This document shows positions 25,754 to 35,127 of a DNA stretch of 64,000 nt, in pieces. Made by a program: the position numbers and the translations under genes. Under the pieces are notes generated by a model that did no database searches, was not told the DNA's origin, and saw only the letters and a list, made by a program, of their open reading frames with translations. The stretch is taken from positions 806,001 through 870,000 of the forward strand of contig CAWBTE010000006.1 of assembly GCA_963791615.1 (NCBI GenBank), read 5' to 3'. Position 1 is the stretch's first letter, and each line of letters begins with the position of its first letter. The DNA is from CAILZL01 sp963791615. GTDB taxonomy: Bacteria; Pseudomonadota; Gammaproteobacteria; Steroidobacterales; Steroidobacteraceae.

Positions 25754-26236
25754 TTAGCGATACCGTGCGTCAGCGGCCTTGTCAGCGGCAATCATGGCTT
25801 CGAACTTGTCGCCGACGGCCAGCAGCTTGTCCTTGGTCATGATGTTCTCGCCCCGGTTTTCCATGTGATATTCGTGAATGCGGGTTTCCACAATCGCGTC
25901 CACCGGACAGGCTTCTTCGCAGAAGCCACAGAAGATGCACTTGAACAGGTCGATGTCGTAGCGCGTGGTGCGGCGTGTACCGTCATCACTCACGCCGGAT
26001 TCAATGGTGATTGCCAGCGCCGGACATACCGCTTCGCACAGCTTGCAGGCAATGCAGCGCTCCTGACCGTTGGCGTAACGACGCTGGGCATGCAGACCAC
26101 GAAAACGCGGCGATTGCGGCGTCTTTTCTTCCGGGTACTGCACCACGATATGCGGACGGGCAAAGAACTGGCGGGCGGTGATATACAGCCCCTGGCACAG
26201 CTCGGTGAGAAACAATGTTTTGAAAAGACTTTTCAT
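25754..26236 (-). CDS. nuoI: NADH-quinone oxidoreductase subunit I, two-[4Fe-4S] protein
   Basis: 160 residues. Two ferredoxin motifs, CIACKLCEAVCPALAI and CIFCGFCEEACPVDAI, hold clusters N6a and N6b, which pass electrons from NuoG to NuoB. The N terminus (LFLTELCQGLYITARQFF) is the amphipathic anchor to the membrane arm. It lies 8 bp after nuoH. Confidence 0.97.
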   Translation of the reverse strand: MKSLFKTLFLTELCQGLYITARQFFARPHIVVQYPEEKTPQSPRFRGLHAQRRYANGQERCIACKLCEAVCPALAITIESGVSDDGTRRTTRYDIDLFKCIFCGFCEEACPVDAIVETRIHEYHMENRGENIMTKDKLLAVGDKFEAMIAADKAADARYR

Positions 26237-26244
26237 GGTCTGGC

Positions 26245-27345
26245 TCAGTTACCCATCAGTCGGGCGAAGGGACCCATCTTCATGATGGCCAACACCGCTT
26301 CCACCGTGATCCATACCAGCGTCACCGGAATGAATACCTTCCAGCCCAGACGCATGATCTGGTCGTAGCGATAGCGCGGGAAGGTGGCGCGGAACCACAG
26401 GAAACAGAACAGGAAGAAACAGATCTTGAACACCAGCCAGTGAAGCCCGGATGCCGTCAGGATGAGCGGCAGTGACTCCATCCCGGCAAAGGGCGACAGC
26501 CAGCCACCGAGAAAGAAGACCGCAGTAAGCGCCGAGATCAGGATCATGTTGATGTATTCGGCGACGAAGAACAGTGCGAACGCCATGCCTGAATAATCCA
26601 CATGGAAGCCGGCGACGATTTCCGATTCGCCTTCCACCACGTCGAACGGCGCACGATTGGTTTCGGCAATGCCGGAAATGAAATAAACAATGAACAGCGG
26701 GAACAGCCAGATGAAGAACCAGTTGGAGATGCCGCCGCTCTGCGCAGCAATGATGTCGCCCAGATTCAGCGAACCCGCCGCCATCACCACGCCCACCAGG
26801 GCAAAACCCATCGCGATTTCATAGGCCACCACTTGCGCCGCCGCACGCATCGCGCCGAGGAAGGCGTATTTGGAGTTGGAAGCCCAGCCGGCGAGGATCA
26901 CGCCGTACACACCGGTCGAAGTCAGCGCCAGAATATAAAGCAGGCCGGCATCAATGTTGGCCACCGTAAAGCCTGGCCAGAACGGCATGACGGCCCAGGT
27001 AGCCAGCGCCGGAATCGCCGTGAGCAATGGCGCCAACAAGAACAGGAACTTGTTCGCGCGCGCAGGAAGAATAATCTCCTTGAACATCAGCTTGATCACG
27101 TCCGCGAACGGCTGCGCCAGTCCGCGCAAATACGGCAGGCCAAACAACTGAATACGGTTCGGACCGATGCGTGCCTGCATGCTGCCGATGACGCGACGCT
27201 CGGCCAGCGTCAGAAACGCCATGAAGATGATGATGGTGAGGAACATCACCACCGCAGTCACTACCGTCCAGGCTACGAATTGCAGCCAGTCGGGCATGCC
27301 GAGCCAGTCAAATACCGGCTGGATCAGCTCGGGAATGGCGTTCAT
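26245..27345 (-). CDS. nuoH: NADH-quinone oxidoreductase subunit H
   Basis: 366 residues, eight transmembrane helices. It forms the quinone-channel base of complex I. Signature blocks are ERRVIGSMQARIGPNRIQLF and ETNRAPFDVVEGESEIVAGF, which carry the charged residues facing the quinone chamber. It overlaps nuoG by 4 bp (ATGA). Confidence 0.97.
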   Translation of the reverse strand: MNAIPELIQPVFDWLGMPDWLQFVAWTVVTAVVMFLTIIIFMAFLTLAERRVIGSMQARIGPNRIQLFGLPYLRGLAQPFADVIKLMFKEIILPARANKFLFLLAPLLTAIPALATWAVMPFWPGFTVANIDAGLLYILALTSTGVYGVILAGWASNSKYAFLGAMRAAAQVVAYEIAMGFALVGVVMAAGSLNLGDIIAAQSGGISNWFFIWLFPLFIVYFISGIAETNRAPFDVVEGESEIVAGFHVDYSGMAFALFFVAEYINMILISALTAVFFLGGWLSPFAGMESLPLILTASGLHWLVFKICFFLFCFLWFRATFPRYRYDQIMRLGWKVFIPVTLVWITVEAVLAIMKMGPFARLMGN

Positions 27346-29543
27346 GCCCGCGCCTCCTGACTCTGCCGCGCTTCGTGCGTGAGTTGCAGTGCAGTAGCGC
27401 GACGCACCACTGCGTCGCAGTCGTACAGCGTCACTTCACGCGCAGCAACATCGCTACCACGCGACACCACGGCCGTATTTACATAGGCATTGCTGAGCAT
27501 CATGGCGCCCACTCTGGTCTGCACTTCGTCACGTACCTGCTCGGAGCTGAGATAGTCGAAGTCCGGCAAGTTGAGCAGGTTGCCCAGCACACGCAGCACT
27601 TTCCACGCCGGACGAGATTCGCCCAATGGTCTGGCGGCGCCGGGCACACTCTGCCAGCGACCTTCCAGATTCACATAGGTGCCCGAGGTTTCAGCAAAGG
27701 CGCCGATGGGCAGAATGATATCGGCATACTGTTTGGCGCTGGCGTAAGACGACAGGGCAACCACACACTCAGCCGCACGCAAATTGGCGACGGCATTAGC
27801 CGGCAAGTCCTGCGCTTCAATCGAACCCACCAGTACATAGGCCTTGAGTCTGGCGGCCAGCATGTCAGCCACGTTCAAGCCCGGCGTATTCAACGACTGG
27901 CCCGCGACACTACGATGCGGCAATACACCGGCCAGATGCGCCGCCACGGTATTGCCGCCATCAGCGATGTAACCGAGTTGCGCGCCCGTCAGCTGCGCCA
28001 GTGCTGCCGCCAGCACACGCAACTGCGCAAAAGCGCCATCGCGCTGCGCCAATGCACCGAGCAGAATCATGCGCTGCGCACCTTCAGCCAGTTGCGCAGC
28101 GACAGCACGATGCGTGTCATTTACTTTGGAACTGGCAACCAGTGCGCTCACATTGTCCGGCACGCTGCTGCCACTGCTCTGCGCTGCCGCAGCCACTACT
28201 GCGGCCAGATGATCGAGCATACCCAGACCATTACTGGCCAAATAAGCAGTGACGGGAAACAGATACTGGTAGGTGCGCGCATTGATGAAAGCGACTTTCG
28301 CACCGCTCTTGACTGCGGCCTTGCGTACCCGATGCGCCAGCAGCGGCGCTTCACGACGCAGGTTGGAACCGATCACCAGCAGACTGTTGATACTTTCCAG
28401 TTCCGCAATTGAGCAACCCAGCCACGGGAACACTGGATCAAATTCCTGATCGCTGAAGTCTGCACGACTCAAACGATGATCCACATTGTTGCTGCCCAGA
28501 CCCCGCATTATGCGCTGCGTCAGATAGGCCTCCTCCAGTGTGGCGGTGGGCGCAACCAGTGCGCCGAGTTGAGCCGGGCTCTGCTTGAACGCTGCAAGTT
28601 TTTCCGCAGCCAGATTCAGCGCCGTTTCCCAATCCACTTCTTTCCAGGCATCACCCTTGTCATCACGCTGGCGTACCAGCGGCTTGCTCAGGCGGTCTTC
28701 GCTGTAAAGACCTTCGTAGCTGTAACGGTCACGATCGGTTATCCAGGTTTCGTTGATTTCTTCGTTGGCGCGCGGCACCACGCGCATCACCTTGCCGCGC
28801 AGTACATGCGCAAACAGGTTGGTGCCCATGCTGTCATGCGGCGAGACCAATGGCGCCTGCGTCATTTCCCAGGCGCGGGCGCTGTAGCGATACGGCTTGT
28901 TGTTCAGCGCACCCACCGGACACAGGTCGATGATGTTGCCCGACAGCTCGTGTTCAACGCTCTTTTCAATGAAGGTGCCGATTTCGACATGTTCACCGCG
29001 ACCGCAGGTGCCCATTTCCTGAAAGCCCTGAATGTCTGAAGTAAACCGCACACAGCGCGTGCAATGAATACAGCGCGTCATGTCAGTGGACACCAGCGGA
29101 CCCAGATCCTTGTCCTTCACTACGCGCTTGCGCTCGGCGTAACGCGAGATGTCGCGACCAAAACCCATGGCCAGATCCTGCAACTCACACTCACCACCCT
29201 GATCGCAGATCGGGCAATCCAGCGGATGGTTGATCAGCAGAAATTCCATCACGGCCTTCTGCGCAGCAATGGCCTTGGGTGATTTGGTGAATACCTTCAT
29301 GCCTTCGGCTACCGGCGTGGCGCAGGCGGGCATGGGCTTGGGCGCTTTTTCAACTTCCACCAGGCACATGCGGCAATTGGCGGCGATCGGCAATTTTTCG
29401 TGATAGCAGAAACGCGGCACGTAGTCGCCGCTGGCGTCAGTAGCCTGAATCAGCATCTGACCCTTGCGGGCCTGCACCGGTCGGCCATTGACTTCAATGT
29501 TGACCAGGTCTGGCGCTGGGGATTGAACTGGAGCGTCGCTCAT
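27342..29543 (-). CDS. nuoG: NADH-quinone oxidoreductase subunit G
   Basis: 733 residues. An N-terminal [2Fe-2S] domain (RFCYHEKLPIAANCRMCLVE), then the His-Cys3 cluster (HPLDCPICDQGGECELQD) and a [4Fe-4S] site (TRCIHCTRCVRF), followed by a molybdopterin-oxidoreductase-like domain without cofactor. It carries electrons from NuoF/E to NuoI. The order of clusters and length fit the Xanthomonadales-type NuoG. Coupled to nuoH by a 4-bp overlap. Confidence 0.97.
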   Translation of the reverse strand: MSDAPVQSPAPDLVNIEVNGRPVQARKGQMLIQATDASGDYVPRFCYHEKLPIAANCRMCLVEVEKAPKPMPACATPVAEGMKVFTKSPKAIAAQKAVMEFLLINHPLDCPICDQGGECELQDLAMGFGRDISRYAERKRVVKDKDLGPLVSTDMTRCIHCTRCVRFTSDIQGFQEMGTCGRGEHVEIGTFIEKSVEHELSGNIIDLCPVGALNNKPYRYSARAWEMTQAPLVSPHDSMGTNLFAHVLRGKVMRVVPRANEEINETWITDRDRYSYEGLYSEDRLSKPLVRQRDDKGDAWKEVDWETALNLAAEKLAAFKQSPAQLGALVAPTATLEEAYLTQRIMRGLGSNNVDHRLSRADFSDQEFDPVFPWLGCSIAELESINSLLVIGSNLRREAPLLAHRVRKAAVKSGAKVAFINARTYQYLFPVTAYLASNGLGMLDHLAAVVAAAAQSSGSSVPDNVSALVASSKVNDTHRAVAAQLAEGAQRMILLGALAQRDGAFAQLRVLAAALAQLTGAQLGYIADGGNTVAAHLAGVLPHRSVAGQSLNTPGLNVADMLAARLKAYVLVGSIEAQDLPANAVANLRAAECVVALSSYASAKQYADIILPIGAFAETSGTYVNLEGRWQSVPGAARPLGESRPAWKVLRVLGNLLNLPDFDYLSSEQVRDEVQTRVGAMMLSNAYVNTAVVSRGSDVAAREVTLYDCDAVVRRATALQLTHEARQSQEARA

Positions 29544-29567
29544 GCTGTTGCTTTAACCTGCTGAAGA

Positions 29568-30884
29568 TCAGGCGGCTGCCGAGGCAGGACGCTTGTCCTT
29601 GTCAACCATGCTGTGCCCGTGTTCGACGTAGTACTCGAACTCGTGGCGGTAATGTTTGATGAAACTCTGCACTGGCCACGCGGCGGCGTCGCCGAAGGCG
29701 CAAATGGTATGGCCTTCGATCTTGCCCACCACTTCCAGCAGCAGATTCAGATCCTGCTGGGTGCCCTGCCCGGCGACAATGCGCTTCAGCACGCGATTCA
29801 CCCAGCCGGTGCCTTCGCGGCATGGCGTGCACTGGCCGCAGGATTCGGCATAGAAGAAACGCGAGATGCGCTCGAGCGTTTTCACCATGCAGGTGGTGTC
29901 ATCCATCACGATCATCGAACCGGTACCCAGTGAAGAACCCACCTTGCGCAACCCGTCGTAGTCCATGGTGGCCTCAGCCAGCAACGCGGCTGGCACCACG
30001 GGCGTAGAGATGCCACCTGGAATAACGGCTTTCAGCTTGCGTCCCTTCCAGACGCCACCAGCCTGATCCAGCAGTTCGTGGAAGGTAATACCCAGGGGCA
30101 ATTCGATGTTCAACGGCCTGGCTACATGACCAGAGACCGAGAACACCATGGTGCCACCCGCAGTGGGCACGCCCAGATCCGCAAACCACTTCGCGCCCTT
30201 GCGCAGAATGGTGGGCACCGAGGCATAGCTCTGGGTGTTATTGATCGTAGTGGGCTTGCCATACAAACCAAAATTGGCCGGGAACGGTGGCTTGAAACGC
30301 GGCCGGCCCTGCTTGCCTTCCAGCGATTCCAGCAAGGCGGTTTCTTCACCGCAGATGTAGGCGCCCGCACCAATGTACGTGTGCAGATCGAAATCAATGC
30401 CCGAACCGTTGATGTTCTTGCCCAGCAGGCCAGCGGCATAGGCTTCCTGCAATGCGGCTTCGAAACGAGGAATCGGCTCACCGAGAAATTCGCCACGAAT
30501 GTAGTTGTAACCGACGGTGGCGTTCATGGCGAAGCCGCCGATCGCCATACCTTCGATCAACGCATGCGGGTTGTACCGCAGGATGTCACGATCATGGCAG
30601 GTACCCGGTTCGCTTTCGTCGGAGTTACACACCACATATTTCTGGATGGGCGAAGTACGCGGCATGAAGCCCCACTTCACCCCGGTAGGAAAGCCGGCGC
30701 CGCCACGGCCACGCAGGCCGGAAGCTTTGACTTCGTCGATCACCTGGTCACGGGTCATTTCGCCGCGCAGGATTTTCTCCCACACCTGATAACCACCGAT
30801 CTTGCGATAGGTTTCCAGCTGCCATGGCCGCTCGTACTGCAACGTCTCGAAGCACACCAGATTTTTCTGTTCGAGCTTGCTCAT
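29568..30884 (-). CDS. nuoF: NADH-quinone oxidoreductase subunit F, NADH-binding flavoprotein
   Basis: 438 residues. The FMN/NADH site has GRGGAGFPTGVKWGF (about 60-74) and GAGAYICGEETALLESLEG (about 173-191). The N3 [4Fe-4S] cluster is ligated by SCGQCTPCREG and a later Cys in HTICAFGD. It accepts hydride from NADH and passes electrons to the cluster chain. It overlaps nuoE by 4 bp. Confidence 0.98.
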   Translation of the reverse strand: MSKLEQKNLVCFETLQYERPWQLETYRKIGGYQVWEKILRGEMTRDQVIDEVKASGLRGRGGAGFPTGVKWGFMPRTSPIQKYVVCNSDESEPGTCHDRDILRYNPHALIEGMAIGGFAMNATVGYNYIRGEFLGEPIPRFEAALQEAYAAGLLGKNINGSGIDFDLHTYIGAGAYICGEETALLESLEGKQGRPRFKPPFPANFGLYGKPTTINNTQSYASVPTILRKGAKWFADLGVPTAGGTMVFSVSGHVARPLNIELPLGITFHELLDQAGGVWKGRKLKAVIPGGISTPVVPAALLAEATMDYDGLRKVGSSLGTGSMIVMDDTTCMVKTLERISRFFYAESCGQCTPCREGTGWVNRVLKRIVAGQGTQQDLNLLLEVVGKIEGHTICAFGDAAAWPVQSFIKHYRHEFEYYVEHGHSMVDKDKRPASAAA

Positions 30885-31417
30885 GGATGTGGATGCTCGC
30901 TCTTGCTGATCTGATCGAGAATCTCATCCACCTTCTGTGGCGTGAGATTTTCATAGAAGACGTGATCCACCATCATCATCGGCGCACCGGTACAGGCGGC
31001 CAGACATTCTTCTTCCTTCTTCAGGAAGAACTTGCCATCGGAGGTGCTCTCGCCCACCTTGATGCCGAGGCGGTTCTCAACGTGCTCCAGAATCTGTTCA
31101 CCACCGCACAGAAAGCAGGAAATGTTGGTACAGACGGAAACATGATGTTCGCCCACTTTCCGGGTCTCGAACATGGAATAGAAGCTGGCCACTTCATAGA
31201 CCTGAATCGGCGGCAGTTGCAGGTACCCGGCAATCGCATCCATCTGTGCTGTAGTCAGAAAACCACGATTCTCATGCTGCGCAGCGCGCAAGGCAGCCAG
31301 CACAGCCGAACGCTTGCGCTCCGGCGGAAACTTGACCAGCCAGTGATCGATTTCTTCCTTGAGATGGGCCGACAGCGCGCCAGCACCCTGCCCCGTTGTG
31401 TGCTCAGTGTTGCTCAC
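30881..31417 (-). CDS. nuoE: NADH-quinone oxidoreductase subunit E
   Basis: 178 residues, thioredoxin-like fold with a [2Fe-2S] cluster (N1a). Ligands: CTNISC and CLAACTGAP. It forms the NADH-dehydrogenase tip with NuoF. It overlaps both nuoD and nuoF by 4 bp. Confidence 0.97.
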   Translation of the reverse strand: MSNTEHTTGQGAGALSAHLKEEIDHWLVKFPPERKRSAVLAALRAAQHENRGFLTTAQMDAIAGYLQLPPIQVYEVASFYSMFETRKVGEHHVSVCTNISCFLCGGEQILEHVENRLGIKVGESTSDGKFFLKKEEECLAACTGAPMMMVDHVFYENLTPQKVDEILDQISKSEHPHP

Positions 31418-32667
31418 CGGTCAACCTCTCCGAATACGATGTCCTGAGTGCCGATCACCGCCACCACGTCGGCCAGCATGTGGCCCTTGACCATTTCTTC
31501 CAGAGACGCCAGATGAATGAAACCCGGCGCGCGGCATTTCAGTCGATACGGCTTGTTGGCGCCATCGGACACCAGATAAATACCAAACTCGCCCTTGGGC
31601 GCTTCCACAGCAGCGTAGGTTTCACCCGCCGGTACGCAGTAGCCTTCGGTGAACAGCTTGAAGTGATGGATCAGCGACTCCATGTCGCCCTTCATCTCCT
31701 CGCGTGAAGGTGGCGTCACCTTGTGATCTTCCAGCATCACGGAGCCGGGATGTTTGCGCAGCCAATCGATGCACTGCCGGATGATGCGATTCGACTGACG
31801 CATTTCTTCAACGCGCACCAGGTAACGGTCATAACAATCGCCATTGACGCCCACCGGAATATCGAAATCCATCAGGCCATACACTTCGTAAGGCTGCTGC
31901 TTGCGCAAATCCCACGCAAATCCGGAGCCGCGAATCATCGGGCCGGTAAACCCCAGCTGCAACGCGCGCTCTGGCGTGACCACACCAATATTCACGGTGC
32001 GCTGCTTCCAGATACGGTTATCGGTGAGCAGGGTTTCGTATTCATCCACGCAGGCGGGGAAGCGATTGGTGAAGTCTTCAATGAAGTCCAGCATGCTGCC
32101 GCTGCGCCGCTCGTTGAGCTTGTCCACTTCCTTCTGGCTGCGCCACCTGGAAGCCTGATATTTCGGCATCGAATCCGGCAGATCGCGATACACGCCACCC
32201 GGACGATAATAGGTTGCATGCAGGCGCGCGCCCGACACCGCTTCATAGCAGTCCATCAGATCTTCGCGCTCGCGGAAGCAGTACAGGAACATGGTCATGG
32301 CGCCGATGTCCAGACCATGCGCCCCCAGCCACATCAGGTGATTCAGGATGCGGGTGATCTCGTCGAACATGACGCGAATATATTGCGCGCGAATCGGCGC
32401 CTTGATACCCAGCAGGTTTTCAATCGCCATGACATAGGCGTGTTCGTTACACATCATCGACACGTAGTCGAGACGATCCATGTAACCAATGGACTGATTG
32501 AAGGGCTTGGACTCGGCCAGTTTTTCCGTACCACGGTGCAACAGACCGATATGCGGATCCGCTTTCTGGATAACTTCGCCGTCCATCTCCAGCACCAGAC
32601 GCAGCACACCGTGCGCCGCCGGATGCTGCGGACCAAAGTTCAGCGTGAAGTTATGAATCTCAGCCAT
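31414..32667 (-). CDS. nuoD: NADH-quinone oxidoreductase subunit D
   Basis: 417 residues, related to NiFe-hydrogenase large subunit. FGPQHPAAHGVLRLVLEMDG at residues 11-30 contains the His pair lining the quinone pocket; ESLIHHFKLFTEGY and the C-terminal DIVFGEVDR are conserved. It forms the quinone site with NuoB and NuoH. It lies 18 bp after nuoC and overlaps nuoE. Confidence 0.98.
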   Translation of the reverse strand: MAEIHNFTLNFGPQHPAAHGVLRLVLEMDGEVIQKADPHIGLLHRGTEKLAESKPFNQSIGYMDRLDYVSMMCNEHAYVMAIENLLGIKAPIRAQYIRVMFDEITRILNHLMWLGAHGLDIGAMTMFLYCFREREDLMDCYEAVSGARLHATYYRPGGVYRDLPDSMPKYQASRWRSQKEVDKLNERRSGSMLDFIEDFTNRFPACVDEYETLLTDNRIWKQRTVNIGVVTPERALQLGFTGPMIRGSGFAWDLRKQQPYEVYGLMDFDIPVGVNGDCYDRYLVRVEEMRQSNRIIRQCIDWLRKHPGSVMLEDHKVTPPSREEMKGDMESLIHHFKLFTEGYCVPAGETYAAVEAPKGEFGIYLVSDGANKPYRLKCRAPGFIHLASLEEMVKGHMLADVVAVIGTQDIVFGEVDR

Positions 32668-32685
32668 GTTTAGTCTGCTTCCGGA

Positions 32686-33375
32686 TTACTTCAAGGCCGG
32701 GTCATAACGATTGTCATCGCGGATCACACGCGGCACCAGCGTTCGCGGCTCGATGGACACCGGCTGATAAATCACCCGCCCCTTTGCCTCGTCATAGCGC
32801 ACTTCCACATTGCCAATCAGCGGGAAATCCTTGCGGAACGGATGACCGATGAAACCGTAGTCCGTCAGGATACGGCGCAGATCGGGATGACCTTTGAAGA
32901 GAATCCCGAACATGTCGAAGGCTTCGCGCTCGAACCAGTTGGCTGAGGCCCACACGCCCACCAGTGAATCAATCATCGGCGCATCGTTATCAGCCAAGTT
33001 GTTGGCAATTCGCACGCGCAGTCGCACCCTGATGTTGTTGGTTACCGACAGCAGGTGGTACACCACGGCGAAACGACCAGCCGCTGATGCAGGCAAGGAC
33101 TCCGCGCCTCGCGCCACACCGCGACTGAAGCCAGTGCCTGTGGATTCCTGCGTAGACCATTCCACCTGACCATAGTCGAGATAGTCCAACCCGGTCAGAT
33201 CGATCAGCTGCTCAAATTTGAAATCGACGCCGTCGCGCAGGCTGGTGCAAATGGACAACAGATCATCCGCGCCCAGCTCATAACTCAACTCGCCGCAGGT
33301 TGAAGCAATGCGTGTTACACGTCCCGCAAATTGCGCTTCAATACGCTCGGCCAACAGTTCAATGCGCAATGCCAT
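32686..33375 (-). CDS. nuoC: NADH-quinone oxidoreductase subunit C
   Basis: 229 residues with the 30-kDa-subunit signature in ANWFEREAFDMFGILFKGHP (about 150-169) and RRILTDYGFIGHPFRKDFP. It is a separate gene rather than fused to nuoD as in Escherichia coli. It starts 3 bp after nuoB. Confidence 0.97.
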   Translation of the reverse strand: MALRIELLAERIEAQFAGRVTRIASTCGELSYELGADDLLSICTSLRDGVDFKFEQLIDLTGLDYLDYGQVEWSTQESTGTGFSRGVARGAESLPASAAGRFAVVYHLLSVTNNIRVRLRVRIANNLADNDAPMIDSLVGVWASANWFEREAFDMFGILFKGHPDLRRILTDYGFIGHPFRKDFPLIGNVEVRYDEAKGRVIYQPVSIEPRTLVPRVIRDDNRYDPALK

Positions 33376-33378
33376 GGT

Positions 33379-33951
33379 TTACTTCCTGGCAATGGTGCTG
33401 GTGCGACGGATCTTGTTCTGCAGTTGCAGAATGCCGTAAAGCAGCGCTTCAGCCGTGGGCGGACATCCCGGCACGTACACATCGACCGGCACAATGCGAT
33501 CACAGCCACGCACGACTGCATAAGAATAATGGTAATAACCACCACCATTGGCGCAGGAGCCCATGGAGATGACCCAGCGCGGCTCGGGCATCTGGTCGTA
33601 CACCTTGCGCAGCGCCGGCGCCATCTTGTTCACCAGGGTTCCAGCGACCACCATCACGTCAGATTGACGCGGACTGGGACGGAACACGATGCCAAACCGG
33701 TCGAGGTCATAACGCGACGCGCCGGCATGCATCATTTCTACCGCGCAGCACGCCAAACCAAATGTCATCGGCCACATGGAACCGGTACGTGCCCAGTTCA
33801 CCAGGTTGTCGACCGTCGTCGTCACGAAACCACGCTGCTCCATCGTGGTTTTCAAATCCGGATCATTGAGCGGATTGGCGGGACCTACAGGCTCACTGCC
33901 GGGTTGCTCAAGCCTGACTTGATCAAACAGTTCTGCAGCGGTCAGTCCCAT
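33379..33951 (-). CDS. nuoB: NADH-quinone oxidoreductase subunit B
   Basis: 190 residues. [4Fe-4S] cluster N2 ligands lie in GLACCAVEMM, GSCANGGGYYHYSY and VPGCPPTAEAL. N2 is the last cluster and reduces quinone. I chose the ATG at 33951 because AAGGGAG sits 7 nt upstream and it overlaps the nuoA stop by 10 bp; an upstream in-frame start at 33972 is inside nuoA. Confidence 0.97.
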   Translation of the reverse strand: MGLTAAELFDQVRLEQPGSEPVGPANPLNDPDLKTTMEQRGFVTTTVDNLVNWARTGSMWPMTFGLACCAVEMMHAGASRYDLDRFGIVFRPSPRQSDVMVVAGTLVNKMAPALRKVYDQMPEPRWVISMGSCANGGGYYHYSYAVVRGCDRIVPVDVYVPGCPPTAEALLYGILQLQNKIRRTSTIARK

Positions 33952-34298
33952 TCCAGCGCTCCCTTCTTCCACTCATAGATGAAGCCGACCACCAGGATCA
34001 GCAGGAAGATGCCCACCGCAGCAATACCCAGCACGCCGATCTTGTTGAGCGATACCGCCCAGGGAAACAGGAAGGCAATTTCCAGATCAAAGACGATGAA
34101 CAGGATGGCAACCAGGTAGTAACGCACATCGAACTTGATGCGCGAGTCCTCAAAAGGCTCGAAACCGCACTCGTAGGCGGACTGTTTTTCGGCATCGGGT
34201 TTGCGCGGCCCGAACAGGAACCCCAGCGTCATCAACACCAGGGACAGGCCGGTGGCTACACCGAGGAAAATCAATATGGGTAGATAGTTTTGCAGCAT
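33942..34298 (-). CDS. nuoA: NADH-quinone oxidoreductase subunit A
   Basis: 118 residues, three transmembrane helices. YECGFEPFEDSRIKFDVRYYL is the family's conserved loop (residues about 42-62) and FDLEIAFLFPWA follows in TM2. First gene of the nuo operon. Confidence 0.97.
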   Translation of the reverse strand: MLQNYLPILIFLGVATGLSLVLMTLGFLFGPRKPDAEKQSAYECGFEPFEDSRIKFDVRYYLVAILFIVFDLEIAFLFPWAVSLNKIGVLGIAAVGIFLLILVVGFIYEWKKGALEWD

Positions 34299-34458
34299 GG
34301 TCCGGAAATTCAGCCGACAAAAGCCGTGAGAATTGTACAGGACACAATGCGCAAGTCATACACCCTTGCAATTGAAAGTCATGATCACGGCAGCACACAT
34401 GCATCACGCATTTGCCCATGCTGAATCCCGCAAGAAAAGCAATACGGAATATGACGCA
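34299..34458 (-). promoter_or_regulatory. Presumed nuo operon promoter region
   Basis: 160 bp between the tRNA-Leu terminator and nuoA. The terminator implies that nuo has its own promoter here. A TACAAT hexamer reads on the minus strand at 34332-34337, 34 nt before the ATG, but I see no good -35 at the right distance. Confidence 0.35.
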
Positions 34459-34459
34459 C

Positions 34460-34487
34460 AAAAAAAGCCGGGCCCATGCCCGGCTTT
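34460..34487 (-). terminator. Terminator after tRNA-Leu
   Basis: Stem AGCCGGGC / GCCCGGCT with loop CAT, followed on the minus strand by TTTTTTTGTG. It separates the secG/tRNA transcript from the nuo operon. Confidence 0.85.
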
Positions 34488-34539
34488 GTTCTGACTTCAG
34501 TTACGTCTGGTCCATTGACTGTCACGACAACTGAAGAAT

Positions 34540-34624
34540 TGGTGCGGATGAGAGGACTCGAACCTCCACGACTTTCGCCACTACCACCTCAAGGTAGCGT
34601 GTCTACCAGTTCCACCACATCCGC
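34540..34624 (-). tRNA. tRNA-Leu (GAG)
   Basis: 85 nt with encoded CCA. Acceptor GCGGATG / CATCCGC, anticodon stem CTACC / GGTAG with loop TTGAGGT (anticodon GAG), a long class II variable arm (GGCGAAAGTCGT) and T arm GGAGGTTCGAGTCCTC. It follows secG on the same strand, as in other gammaproteobacteria. Confidence 0.95.
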
Positions 34625-34674
34625 AATTCCAAACCCGATAATTTAAACGTGAATTGAAACTTGCTTGCTGCTCG

Positions 34675-35046
34675 TCAGTTGCTGGCGGGCGCAGAGGCTG
34701 GTGCCGGAGACTCAGGAATCGAAGCCGGAATCTGCAAGGATTCACTGCTGGCGCTTTCACTGGCGGCGGGTGCGGTCACACGATCAATCACACTGCTTGA
34801 CTTGACCTGTGAGTTCCCAAGGTATGCCAGGGTCAGACAGGTGGCGAAGAACAGCGTTGCCAGCACCGCCGTAGTGCGCGACAGGAATGAAGCCGACCCG
34901 CGTGCACCAAATACCGTACCGGATGCGCCCGCACCGAAACCTGCGCCGGCATCAGCACCCTTGCCACGCTGCAGCAGCACCAGACCAATGATGCCCACGC
35001 ACAGGAACATGTGCAGGATCATGGCGCCAGTTTGTAACCAGTTCAT
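34675..35046 (-). CDS. secG: Protein translocase subunit SecG
   Basis: 123 residues with two transmembrane helices. MILHMFLCVGIIGLVLLQRG and the loop GKGADAGAGFGAGASGTVFG...ASFLSRTTAVLAT are the SecG signature. It belongs to the SecYEG channel of the inner membrane. The C terminus is a Ser/Ala/Pro-rich tail of about 40 residues. It lies between tpiA and tRNA-Leu. Confidence 0.95.
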   Translation of the reverse strand: MNWLQTGAMILHMFLCVGIIGLVLLQRGKGADAGAGFGAGASGTVFGARGSASFLSRTTAVLATLFFATCLTLAYLGNSQVKSSSVIDRVTAPAASESASSESLQIPASIPESPAPASAPASN

Positions 35047-35127
35047 ACGTTCTTACCTTGTTTCAATTCGGGCGGGTTTCCAATTCAGTTTAATTGGCCC
35101 GCCCCTTAATAAAATCTATTAATAAAT